From positions 1-32,788 of the forward strand of contig VRUN01000014.1 of the NCBI GenBank assembly GCA_019456075.1: a stretch of 32,788 bases of DNA, written 5' to 3'. This DNA is from Candidatus Methylomirabilota bacterium. Its GTDB lineage: Bacteria; Methylomirabilota; Methylomirabilia; Methylomirabilales; CSP1-5. This document shows positions 17,956 to 26,310 of the stretch, in pieces. The translations under genes were made by a program, and so were the position numbers. The notes beneath the pieces were generated by a model that worked only from the letters and a program-made list of their open reading frames with translations, was not told where the DNA came from and ran no database searches. Positions within the stretch are counted from its first letter, which is position 1. Every line of letters starts with the position of its first letter.

Positions 17956-18689
17956 TATAAGTGGCCCGCCAAGAACTCCTGAACGACCGGGTCCTCGGTT
18001 TTTCCGATCTCCGCCGGCGATCCGGTAGCAGCGATCCGCCCATCAGAGAGGAGGGCAACCCGGTCTGAGATCCGAAAGGCACTCTGAAGGTCGTGGGTGA
18101 CCACCACCGAAGCCACCCGGAGTTTCGCCCGGAGGTCGGTGATCAGCTCATTGATCTTGTCCACATTCCGGGGGTCGAGGCCCGTCGTCGGCTCATCGTA
18201 GAGGACGATTCGCGGGGTCAAGGCGATGGCTCGGGCCAACCCCACGCGCTTGCGCATGCCTCCCGAGAGCTCCGCCGGATATTTTTCCTCCGTCCCGGCC
18301 ATCCCCACCAGGGCCAAGACCTCCCCGACCCGATCCCGGATCTGGGCCTCGGTCATCCCCGTGTGTTCCCGCAGCGAGAATGCGACATTTTCCTTCACGC
18401 TCATCGAGTCAAAGAGGGCTGCGCCCTGAAACAGCATGCCCACCTTCCGCCGCATCTTCAAGAGCTCGTCCTCCCGGAGGGGGACGATATCTTCAGCTTC
18501 GATCAGGATCTGACCGGCATCCGGCTTGAAGAGCCCGATCATCAGCCGGAGCAGGACGCTTTTGCCCGTCCCGCTCCCTCCCAAGATCGTCAGGATCTCT
18601 CCCTCCTCGATCCCGAGATCCACTCCCCTGAGGACCTCGTTGCCGTTGAAGGCCTTGAACAGTTGCCGGAGTTCAACAGCCCAGGTCAT
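17955..18689 (-). CDS. mlaF: MlaF-like ABC ATPase
   Basis: Walker A GGSGTGKSVLLRL, signature LSGGMRKRVGLARAI, Walker B RIVLYDEPTTGLDP; start MTWAVELRQ at 18689, 1-nt overlap with mlaE stop. Confidence 0.93.
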   Translation of the reverse strand: MTWAVELRQLFKAFNGNEVLRGVDLGIEEGEILTILGGSGTGKSVLLRLMIGLFKPDAGQILIEAEDIVPLREDELLKMRRKVGMLFQGAALFDSMSVKENVAFSLREHTGMTEAQIRDRVGEVLALVGMAGTEEKYPAELSGGMRKRVGLARAIALTPRIVLYDEPTTGLDPRNVDKINELITDLRAKLRVASVVVTHDLQSAFRISDRVALLSDGRIAATGSPAEIGKTEDPVVQEFLAGHL

Positions 18690-19495
18690 TAGTACAGCAT
18701 CTCCAGCCACCAAAAGAACTTGGTGAGGAAGAAGTCGGAGACCAGGATCAGAATGGCCGAGGTCACGACCGTGGCGGTTGTGGCGCGCCCAATTCCCTCG
18801 GTCCCCCCTGAGGCCTCGAGGCCATTGTAGCAACCGATGATCCCGATGATGAACCCAAAGAAGACCGTCTTGCCCAAGCCAGTCAAGAGATCGGCCAACC
18901 GCAGACTTTTCCAGATGGTGTTCATATACTGATGGTTATCCAAGTGAAGTTCGTATTGGGAGATCAACATTCCCCCGAAGATCCCCAACGCATCGGCCAG
19001 GACCGTGAGGAGGGGGAGGACGAGCATAGCACTCAGGACGCGGGGGACCACGAGCTTCTTGATGTGATTGGCCCCCAAGGCCCGCATGGCTTCGATTTGC
19101 TCCGTGACTTTCATGGCACCGAGCTCGGCGGTGATCCCGGACCCCACCCGTCCCCCCACCAAGAGCGCGGTCAACACTGGTCCCAGCTCCCGGACCACCG
19201 ACAGAGCAACCACGATCCCCACATAGGACTTGGCCCCAAAGCGGCCCAGCCCGTAAGCGGTCTGCAAGGCGAGGACCAGCCCGGTAAAGACGGCTGCAAT
19301 GCCACAGATCGAGATCGACTTGACCCCGATGTGGTCCATCTGCTGCACGAGGGACCGAATCTCATAGGGAGGCTTGAGCGCGTAGTAAAAGGTCTGGCCG
19401 GTCAGCAGGGCCACATCGCCGAGCTGTCCGAGACGATCGGTGGCTCTGCCGCCCAGCATCAGGAAGAAACTTCGTGTAACCTCAGCGCCCTTCAC
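18689..19495 (-). CDS. mlaE: MlaE-like permease
   Basis: YYALKPPYEIRSLVQQMDHIGVKSI...GPVLTALLVGGRVGSGITAELGAMKVTEQIEAMRALG...GCYNGLEASGGTEGIGRATTATVVTSAI. Confidence 0.95.
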   Translation of the reverse strand: MKGAEVTRSFFLMLGGRATDRLGQLGDVALLTGQTFYYALKPPYEIRSLVQQMDHIGVKSISICGIAAVFTGLVLALQTAYGLGRFGAKSYVGIVVALSVVRELGPVLTALLVGGRVGSGITAELGAMKVTEQIEAMRALGANHIKKLVVPRVLSAMLVLPLLTVLADALGIFGGMLISQYELHLDNHQYMNTIWKSLRLADLLTGLGKTVFFGFIIGIIGCYNGLEASGGTEGIGRATTATVVTSAILILVSDFFLTKFFWWLEMLY

Positions 19496-20019
19496 GGCTC
19501 TTCCGAGAGAAATTGCCAGCTGTTAATGAACGCGTCGAAATCCGCACTCCGGGCCCCGAAGGTTTCCGGAGGGGCAATGAAGAGAAGATCGTAGAGACAC
19601 CCCTTTCGGCGGATCACCACACTTCGCACGTGGACGGGGACCCCCTCCGATTTTCCCGTGATCTCCGTGTCGAGCCCCGCCACCCCATCCATCTGGACTT
19701 GCTCCTGTCGCAGCCGCTTCACGTCGCGGAGCCCAAAGAAGAGATGACGGACGAGGGAGGGTAAGGGACCGGATTCCCCCCCCGGACAACTGGCCGCGAC
19801 GGCCATACGGGCCTGAGAGCGGCTGTCTCGCAGGGCCAGGTCCGCCCCCGGAGATTCCATAAGTTCCCACCCGCTCCGAGGAAGTCGGACCCGAAAGCCC
19901 TTCCCCTCGTCGACGTAGAACCCCTCCAGGGTTTGTCCGGTGGCACAGCCGATCAGGAGAACGCAAACGACACCCATGCCGCTGACCGCAGCGCGTACCC
20001 CGGGACGAGACCGGATCAT
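19492..20019 (-). CDS. Uncharacterised lipoprotein
   Basis: MIRSRPGVRAAVSGMGVVCVLLIGCATG: signal peptide with lipobox LIGC; GTGA overlap with mlaE. Confidence 0.75.
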   Translation of the reverse strand: MIRSRPGVRAAVSGMGVVCVLLIGCATGQTLEGFYVDEGKGFRVRLPRSGWELMESPGADLALRDSRSQARMAVAASCPGGESGPLPSLVRHLFFGLRDVKRLRQEQVQMDGVAGLDTEITGKSEGVPVHVRSVVIRRKGCLYDLLFIAPPETFGARSADFDAFINSWQFLSEEP

Positions 20020-20068
20020 TCGGGGATCCCAGCGGAACCCATGGAGGCGTGACTCACCTGGTCCCCTC

Positions 20069-20362
20069 TCATTCCTCCTCGTTGACCGCCTCCCACATCT
20101 GCGACCCGCCAAGCTGCCTCGAGAGACGCTCCAGTTTCTCCTCGCTCTCCTTCATCCGGCGCCTCGCCCTCAGAGTCTGGGGAAGGCTGAGGAGGGCAGC
20201 CAACAGGGCTCCCATCCCTGCGGACGTCAGGATCACGATGACCACGGAGGTCTGGAAGGTCCACACGAGGAAACGGACCGTCACTTCGTCAGCATTTTGT
20301 AGGGCAAAGATTGCAACAAGGGTGGTCAGAAGAAGGGCAAGCATGAGGTAGAGTTGTGTCAT
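20069..20362 (-). CDS. LapA-domain (DUF1049-like) small membrane protein
   Basis: MTQLYLMLALLLTTLVAIFALQNADEVTVRFLVWTFQTSVVIVILTSAGMGALLAAL + C-terminal coiled coil; typical LapA layout. Confidence 0.8.
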   Translation of the reverse strand: MTQLYLMLALLLTTLVAIFALQNADEVTVRFLVWTFQTSVVIVILTSAGMGALLAALLSLPQTLRARRRMKESEEKLERLSRQLGGSQMWEAVNEEE

Positions 20363-20492
20363 GCAGAGGCTCTCCCGCCCTGTGGTCACTCGCAAAAGAA
20401 TACGGAGAAGCGGCGTCATGCTATCGGAAAAGGGGAAGGGCGTCAAGGCAACGACGGGCAGGAACACCGGCAACGCGCAGGACGGCAGCCGC

Positions 20493-21398
20493 TCAGGACG
20501 TGCGCAGCTTGGGGTCGAGCACGTCCCGGAGGGAGTCGCCAAAGAGATTAAAACCAAAGACGGAGGCGCTGATGGCGAGTCCCGGAAAGATCCCCATCCA
20601 CGGCGCCCGTTCCGCAAACTCCACGGCGGCTCCCTTGAGCATCAGGCCCCACGCCGGCGTCGGCTCGGTCACCCCGAGACCCAAGAAGCTCAGGGATGCC
20701 TCGAGGAGAATGGCCTGACCCAGAAAGGCCGTGATCATGATCAAATAGGGGGCCACGACGTTCGGAAGCATGTGACGGAGAATGATGCGCATGTGCCTGA
20801 AACCCATGGCGCGCGCCGCGTCCACATACGGGGTCTCACGGATAGCCAGGGCGCTTGAACGGATCACGCGGGCACACCGTGGCGTCATGGCGACCGTGAG
20901 AGCGATGATCACGTTTTCCGTCCCGGGCCCCAGCGCGGCCACGACCGCAAGGGCCACCACGATGAGCGGCAAGGAGAGCAGGACGTCCATGAAGCGCTGG
21001 ACCACGAGGTCGATCTTCCCCCCGAAGTAGGCACTCATCACCCCGATGATCGCCCCCACTGTCGCCCCGATTAAGGAGGCCGTAAACCCCACCAGCATGG
21101 CGGTCCGGGAACCGTAAATGATCCGGCTCAGGATATCCCGACCAAAGGTATCCGTCCCCAACCAGAAGGTTGCGTTCGGCGCTTGCATCATCAGGCGATA
21201 CCGGGTTTCCAGCGGATCGAAGGGGGCGAGGAAATTGGCGAACACGGCCACAACGATCATGAGCAGGACGATCGCTGCGCTGAACGCACCGAGCGGCTTC
21301 TGTCGCACGAACCGGATGACCGCCTGAAGCCACGTGGGGAGTCCGATCGTACGCCCCACTGCTGCCGCCGTCTCGACTCGGGTCTGGCTCGCTTCCAC
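20493..21398 (-). CDS. DppC/OppC-type ABC transporter permease
   Basis: FLAPFDPLETR...FWLGTDTFGRDILSRIIYGSRTAMLVGF, ARAMGFRHMRIILRHMLPNVVAPYLI. Confidence 0.93.
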   Translation of the reverse strand: MEASQTRVETAAAVGRTIGLPTWLQAVIRFVRQKPLGAFSAAIVLLMIVVAVFANFLAPFDPLETRYRLMMQAPNATFWLGTDTFGRDILSRIIYGSRTAMLVGFTASLIGATVGAIIGVMSAYFGGKIDLVVQRFMDVLLSLPLIVVALAVVAALGPGTENVIIALTVAMTPRCARVIRSSALAIRETPYVDAARAMGFRHMRIILRHMLPNVVAPYLIMITAFLGQAILLEASLSFLGLGVTEPTPAWGLMLKGAAVEFAERAPWMGIFPGLAISASVFGFNLFGDSLRDVLDPKLRTS

Positions 21399-21410
21399 GT
21401 TCGCTCCTCG

Positions 21411-22364
21411 CTACTGATAACGGATCCGCGGATCCAGCCAGGCGTACAGGATGTCTATCACAAAGTTCACCAGGACAAACGTCACGGCGACGAGCATCAC
21501 GAGCGTCTGGGTCATCGTGTAATCCCGCTGGGCGATGGACTGCACTAAGAGCTTGCCGAGTCCGTTCAGATTGAAGACCTGCTCCGTCACCACGAGCCCC
21601 CCGATCAAAAAGGCAAACTCGAGACCGATCACGGTGATGACCGGCAGCATGGCGTTTTTCATCGCGTGGCGGATAATGACGACCCTCTCCCATAACCCCT
21701 TGGCGCGGGCCGTCCGCACGTAGTCCTCCCGCAACACTTCCAGGGTAGAGGACCGCATCATGCGTGTGGAGACGGCGGAATACCGGTACCCGACTGCGGC
21801 AGCGGGCCAGATCATTTGGGAAAGATTCTCCCAGGGATCAACCCATATGGGTGTGAAAAACATCGGCGGGACCCAGTGAAAATTGATCAGCAGGAAGAGG
21901 ATGATGAGAATCCCCAGCCAGAAGGAGGGGATGGAAAGACCGGCGATGCTGAAGACCCGAATGAAGTAATCCACCCAGGTATCCTGTTTCAGGGCCGCGA
22001 GGGTCCCCAACGGGATGGCGATGAGGATCGCCACCATCGTGGCCAGAATCGCGATCTCCAGGCTGAGCTGGATCCGGATGCCGATCTCGTGGGAGATGGG
22101 CCGACCCGTCCACATGGACGTCCCGAAGTCGAGCCGCATAATCCCCCATATCCAGCTTGCAAACTGCTGCCAGATCGGCTTGTCCAGGCCGATCCGGGCC
22201 CGCTCCTGGGCCAGGACCTCTTCCGTGACGAAGCCGCCTTCACTGGTGAACTTGATCTCGACGATGTCCCCCGGAATCACCCGCATGAGCAAAAAGACGA
22301 AGACCGCCACCCCGAGGAGCGTCGGGATCATCAAGAGGAACCGCTTGAAGATATATCGCTGCAT
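21411..22364 (-). CDS. DppB/OppB-type ABC transporter permease
   Basis: MQRYIFKRFLLMIPTLLGVAVFVFLLMRVIPGD; YVRTARAKGLWERVVIIRHAMKNAMLPVITVIGL EAA loop. Confidence 0.93.
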   Translation of the reverse strand: MQRYIFKRFLLMIPTLLGVAVFVFLLMRVIPGDIVEIKFTSEGGFVTEEVLAQERARIGLDKPIWQQFASWIWGIMRLDFGTSMWTGRPISHEIGIRIQLSLEIAILATMVAILIAIPLGTLAALKQDTWVDYFIRVFSIAGLSIPSFWLGILIILFLLINFHWVPPMFFTPIWVDPWENLSQMIWPAAAVGYRYSAVSTRMMRSSTLEVLREDYVRTARAKGLWERVVIIRHAMKNAMLPVITVIGLEFAFLIGGLVVTEQVFNLNGLGKLLVQSIAQRDYTMTQTLVMLVAVTFVLVNFVIDILYAWLDPRIRYQ

Positions 22365-22378
22365 CGCCTCCTAACAAG

Positions 22379-22418
22379 GTGATGGCCCGCCGCGGCCATT
22401 CGTGCGGCGGGCCATCAC
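22379..22418 (-). other. Perfect 15-bp stem-loop between substrate-binding protein and permease genes
   Basis: gtgatggcccgccgc (22379-22393) / gcggcgggccatcac (22404-22418), 10-nt loop; no clear U-tract. Confidence 0.85.
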
Positions 22419-22446
22419 ACTGAGGAGCATTACACGCGCAATCCCC

Positions 22447-24069
22447 TTACTTCTCGGCCAGCCAGACGTCTCGCAAGTCCTGATTCAGGTAGTGGCTGGG
22501 GAGCTGCTTCCAGCCCTTGACCTTGGCCCAGTGGGGGTTGATCTTGAACCACCAGAGGGTGGGGAAAGTGTAGACTTTTTCGTCCAGGACGCGCTTCTCG
22601 AATTGCCGGACTAGCTTCCGCCGCTCTTTCTTGCTCTTGGCCTTGCTCTGCTTCACGTAGAGGTCATCCAAGGTCTTGTCAGTGTACCGCGAGTAATTAG
22701 AGCCGCTCTTTCCATGGGAGAGGAACTTGTAGAGCTGCAGATCCGGCTCGTCCATGAAATCACAGGACCAATCCATGATCGTCTGGAAGTTCCCCTTCTT
22801 GCGATCAGAGAAAAACGGCCCCTTCTCCTCGACCTTATGCGTGACGTTCAACCCAATTTTTCGCCACTGGTCGACGAGCCAGATCCCCATCGGCTCGTAC
22901 GGCATCGGCAGGTCGCGATTCTTGAAGGTGAATTCGTAGCCCGCGGGGACCCCGGCCGCCTTGAGCAAGCTCCGCGCCTCCTTGCGGGACGCCTTGATGT
23001 CTTTCCCGAAGCCGGCGAGCTTCGTGAGCTCGGCCTCCGTCGCCGCATATTCTGACCCGGGTCTCATGACGCCCCCCACCGGCTTGATGATGGCGATCGC
23101 GGACAATGTTTCCGAGGCCTCCCAGCGGTCCAGGGCGAGCGTCAGGGCCTTGCGCACCCGCACGTCATTGAACGGCTTCATCCCGTTGTTAATGGCGACC
23201 GAGAGATAGCAGAGCCAGGGGCCCTGCTGGACTTTGGCTTTGTTCCCGAGGGTCTTCACGATGTCGTCGCGACCGGCGGGCGAAAACCCCCGGAACTCGA
23301 TGAAGGCGCGCCCGCCGCGGATGGAGGCCACCCGGGCCGAGGTCGCCTTGATGAAGATGGCCTTGTACCCGTCGAGGTACGGTCGGCCCTTCACGAAGTA
23401 GTCCTCGTTCTTCGTGCCGATCCAGTGCGAGCCGGGGACGTACGACTCAAACTTGAAGGGGCCGGTCCCCATGATGTTCTTCTCGTACCAGTGCGGGTCT
23501 TTGGCGAGAATGGTCGCCTTGTAGAGGAAGTTCCAGGGGGAGGCCAGGTTGGCCAACAAGGAGGGGGCTGCCCACTTTAACTTGAACACGACCGTCTGGT
23601 CGTCCGGCGCCTCCACCTTCGTCACCATGGTATAGGACCCCTTGCGGACACTCGTGACGCCCGGGGGGGGGAAGATGATCTTGTCATAGGTCGCCTTGAC
23701 GTCGCGGGCCGTGAGGGTCGATCCGTCGTGCCACTTGATCCCCTTCCGGATCTTGAAGGTGTACGTCTTCTTATCTTTGGAGGTGGTCCAGCTTTCTGCC
23801 ACATCCCCGACGATCTTCGGGTACTTCCACTGATCAAACTTGATGAGCAGGCTATAATGAGGGGCCACGGGATGAATCAACGCAAAGGTATTCTCCCGAT
23901 GGCCATCAAAGGAGGGGGGGTCTTTCGGGACGGCAAAGACCAGGGTCCCCCCGTACTTGGGTTGGTCCGCCGCCAGGGCCGCCGGCGCCATCACCAGGGC
24001 CAGCACGAAAAGGCCCGCGGATACAGCAGCGACGCCCCGGGTGAGGCGGGGAAACTCTCTCACTGTCAT
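22447..24069 (-). CDS. Peptide/solute-binding protein family 5 (ABC transporter)
   Basis: Signal peptide, YGGTLVFAVPKDPPSFDGHRENTF, VAESWTTSKDKKTYTFKIRKGIKWHDGSTLTARDVKATYD, FNDVRVRKALTLALDR. Confidence 0.93.
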   Translation of the reverse strand: MTVREFPRLTRGVAAVSAGLFVLALVMAPAALAADQPKYGGTLVFAVPKDPPSFDGHRENTFALIHPVAPHYSLLIKFDQWKYPKIVGDVAESWTTSKDKKTYTFKIRKGIKWHDGSTLTARDVKATYDKIIFPPPGVTSVRKGSYTMVTKVEAPDDQTVVFKLKWAAPSLLANLASPWNFLYKATILAKDPHWYEKNIMGTGPFKFESYVPGSHWIGTKNEDYFVKGRPYLDGYKAIFIKATSARVASIRGGRAFIEFRGFSPAGRDDIVKTLGNKAKVQQGPWLCYLSVAINNGMKPFNDVRVRKALTLALDRWEASETLSAIAIIKPVGGVMRPGSEYAATEAELTKLAGFGKDIKASRKEARSLLKAAGVPAGYEFTFKNRDLPMPYEPMGIWLVDQWRKIGLNVTHKVEEKGPFFSDRKKGNFQTIMDWSCDFMDEPDLQLYKFLSHGKSGSNYSRYTDKTLDDLYVKQSKAKSKKERRKLVRQFEKRVLDEKVYTFPTLWWFKINPHWAKVKGWKQLPSHYLNQDLRDVWLAEK

Positions 24070-24177
24070 GCGTCACCTCCTTGCTATGATTGAGAGGCAG
24101 CTTCCTTGGAAGGGCTCATCTTCGTTGCCATACGCGTCAGGTTTCTGACACATGGGCCGTTTGGGTGGGGAAGATAA

Positions 24178-24205
24178 TTTATAAGGGATCACCCCATTCT
24201 GTCAA
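24178..24205 (-). promoter_or_regulatory. Putative sigma70 promoter of the substrate-binding protein gene (TTGACA-N16-TATAAA)
   Basis: Minus strand TTGACAgaatggggtgatccctTATAAA upstream of 24069. Confidence 0.65.
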
Positions 24206-24283
24206 GAGGTAACTCGCGGACCTTGGATGGGCAAGGCCCGCCGCGCATGGGGGGACTGCAAAGGAGGGGATCGATGCCAAACA

Positions 24284-24314
24284 AAAAGGCCCCGTCTGCC
24301 CGACGGGGCCTTTT
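24284..24314 (-). terminator. Intrinsic terminator for the phasin-like gene
   Basis: aaaaggccccgtc-tgccc-gacggggcctttt; T-tract on the minus strand, ~17 nt after the stop at 24331. Confidence 0.88.
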
Positions 24315-24330
24315 GCGCTAGGAGGGAGTC

Positions 24331-24798
24331 TTAGTTCTTCAGATCGTACAGTGCGAGGACCTTCTCGGTATGGTTTGTGACCGTCTCCCGGGTCTCCCGG
24401 CTCGCCTTCCCCAAAAGATTTTGCACATTCCCGCTGAACCGGTTCAGGGCCTCAAGCTGGACATCCCCGAGGCGAGTGATCTTCTCTCCCCCCTCCCAAG
24501 AGAGGGCTACCGCCTTTTGGGGAGAACCCATCGGATCTTTCGGAAACTCCTGAGCCAGAGTCCATTGACGGATCAATAACTCCCTGGCCTCCTCTGACGC
24601 CTGGCGGATGGCACCCTGGACCTCGCTCAGGTACTGAACCCCCTGCTGCGCGATGGCTGCAGTCACATCGACCGTTCGGTCCGAGAGGTCCCGATTCGCC
24701 TCGCTGGTCACAGAGAAAGCCTCCAGTGTTTTATCGAGGGTCTCTTTCCACGCTTCGTAAGCCCTGTTGCTGAACTCGGTACCATTCCCCTGAATCAT
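24331..24798 (-). CDS. Phasin-like protein
   Basis: 155-aa all-helical protein with phasin-like pattern (NRAYEAWKETLDKTLEAFSVTSEANRDLSDRTVDVTAAIAQQGVQYLSEVQ...QLEALNRFSGNVQNLLGKASRETRETV); ATG 24798 preceded by aggagg. Confidence 0.6.
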   Translation of the reverse strand: MIQGNGTEFSNRAYEAWKETLDKTLEAFSVTSEANRDLSDRTVDVTAAIAQQGVQYLSEVQGAIRQASEEARELLIRQWTLAQEFPKDPMGSPQKAVALSWEGGEKITRLGDVQLEALNRFSGNVQNLLGKASRETRETVTNHTEKVLALYDLKN

Positions 24799-24887
24799 GG
24801 TCTTCCTCCTCTCTTCTCCCTTTCCTGATCCCTTGGTCCGGCATCTCTTCTCGGCCCACCCGAGACGATTTGGACCGTACACACACC

Positions 24888-24915
24888 AATATAACACGGC
24901 GCGTTATTTTGTCAA
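24888..24915 (-). promoter_or_regulatory. Near-consensus sigma70 promoter of the phasin-like gene with internal dyad
   Basis: Minus strand TTGACA-aaataacgcgccgtgt-TATATT (N16); dyad ATAACGCG-C-CGTGTTAT overlaps spacer and -10. Confidence 0.75.
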
Positions 24916-24982
24916 GATATTTATCGCGTCGCATTAAAGTTTTAATGCAGCGAGTTAAACATTCTATTATAAAGGGGTTTAT

Positions 24983-25354
24983 TTATATAGGCTGGTCCTG
25001 GTCCTGCTCGGGGGGGTAGCCGAATCGCTCGGCGACCCCCTCTAGGTCGTCGGCTACCATCCGGTCTGTCGCCAGGCGAACCCGAACCCGGTAGGCGGCT
25101 CGAGCGATCATATGAGCGCCGGTTGGGGCCGTTATGAGCAGAAACCACAGGGCCAGAAAGGACTTGAGACCAATAGGGGAGTTCCCGTATTTCACCGTAG
25201 CGGCGAGTAAAATAGAGCAGGCCCCGAGTGTGGTGGTCTTGGTGGTGGCATGCATTCGGTTCAGCACATCGGGAAACCGGATGAGACCAATGGAACCGAC
25301 CACAATAAAGAAGGTCCCGATGCCAATCAACAGTCCGGTAATGAGGTTAATCAA
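24983..25354 (-). CDS. mnhG: Na+/H+ antiporter subunit G (MnhG/MrpG)
   Basis: GLLIGIGTFFIVVGSIGLIRFPDVLNRMHATTKTTTLGACSILLA. Confidence 0.93.
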   Translation of the reverse strand: MINLITGLLIGIGTFFIVVGSIGLIRFPDVLNRMHATTKTTTLGACSILLAATVKYGNSPIGLKSFLALWFLLITAPTGAHMIARAAYRVRVRLATDRMVADDLEGVAERFGYPPEQDQDQPI

Positions 25355-25616
25355 CGATATCCCCCTTTTTCAGATACTTGGCCACGGCCATGGTGCCGAC
25401 AAATCCCAAAATCGCCAGGACCAGGACCACATCGATGAGTTCTGCCAACCCATCCCGAATGACCAGTAGGAGCACCACGGCGGCCAGGTTCGTGGAGAAC
25501 GCATCGAAGGCGACGACCCGATCTGGGACCGAAGGGCCGACCACCATGCGGTAGAGACAGAGCATGGTCGCACAGGCTATCGCCACGAGTGCGCCATTCA
25601 CGAGGATGTTCATCAC
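25347..25616 (-). CDS. mnhF: Na+/H+ antiporter subunit F (MnhF/MrpF)
   Basis: LYRMVVGPSVPDRVVAFDAFSTNLAAVVLLLVIRDG...LVLAILGFVGTMAVAKYL; start GTG 25616 or ATG 25613. Confidence 0.93.
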   Translation of the reverse strand: MMNILVNGALVAIACATMLCLYRMVVGPSVPDRVVAFDAFSTNLAAVVLLLVIRDGLAELIDVVLVLAILGFVGTMAVAKYLKKGDIVD

Positions 25617-26107
25617 TCTGCCACCCCCAGGGTGTAATCTTCCAGCCCCCGACGAATCCCTTCTCGGACCTCTTCCGGATTGCTCACATCCAGTGTATGG
25701 ATAAAAAGGGTCCGCCCATCTGGAGAGACATCCATCGTGAGGGTCCCGGGGGTAAGCGTGATGCTGTTGGCCAGCAAGGTGGTCCCGAGAGCACTCCGGT
25801 GTCGGGTGTGAAAGGAAATGATCCCCGGACGAATCGGCATCTTGGGATGCAGCGCCAGATAGGCCACCTGCACATTCGCCTTGGCTAGCTCATAGAGGAA
25901 TCGACGGAGGTACCGGAGAAAGGCCGGAACCTTCCGGAACAGACGGAGGAGGGAGGTGTGCCAGGGAAAGAAAGGCCGAAACCAGAAAACGGTGAGCGAC
26001 CCGACGAGCAGCCCCATGACGAAATTCGCGAGATTCAGGGCTCCGCTCAGGAAACACCAGATCAGGGCCAGCACTGGAATCAGGAACCAGGGTTTATGCT
26101 TTTCCAC
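25613..26107 (-). CDS. mnhE: Na+/H+ antiporter subunit E (MnhE/MrpE)
   Basis: MnhE pattern (LANFVMGLLVGSLTVFWF...ALGTTLLANSITLTPGTLTMDVSPDGRTLFIHTLDV). Confidence 0.93.
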   Translation of the reverse strand: MEKHKPWFLIPVLALIWCFLSGALNLANFVMGLLVGSLTVFWFRPFFPWHTSLLRLFRKVPAFLRYLRRFLYELAKANVQVAYLALHPKMPIRPGIISFHTRHRSALGTTLLANSITLTPGTLTMDVSPDGRTLFIHTLDVSNPEEVREGIRRGLEDYTLGVAE

Positions 26108-26310
26108 GATACCTCCCTTCGACGTTGCTCAGGGCAGGCCCATCGACGTGCCGCGCCCCCGAGCTTGGTCGAGGGGCTCCCTTCCCCTCGATCCTCCTCG
26201 GGGTGGTGAGCTTGTCGAACCACGGGTCTGAGCCTGAGGCTCAGCCTCAGGGTCGAAGACAGGGCAGTACTTCGACAGGCTCAGCACATGGCTCCTTCGG
26301 CAGGCTTAGT
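26108..26310. repeat. Intergenic REP-like inverted-repeat cluster between mnhD and mnhE
   Basis: Several cttcgac...gctcag / gagcttgtcgaac words in both orientations; palindrome tgagcct-g-aggctca (26229-26243). Confidence 0.75.
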
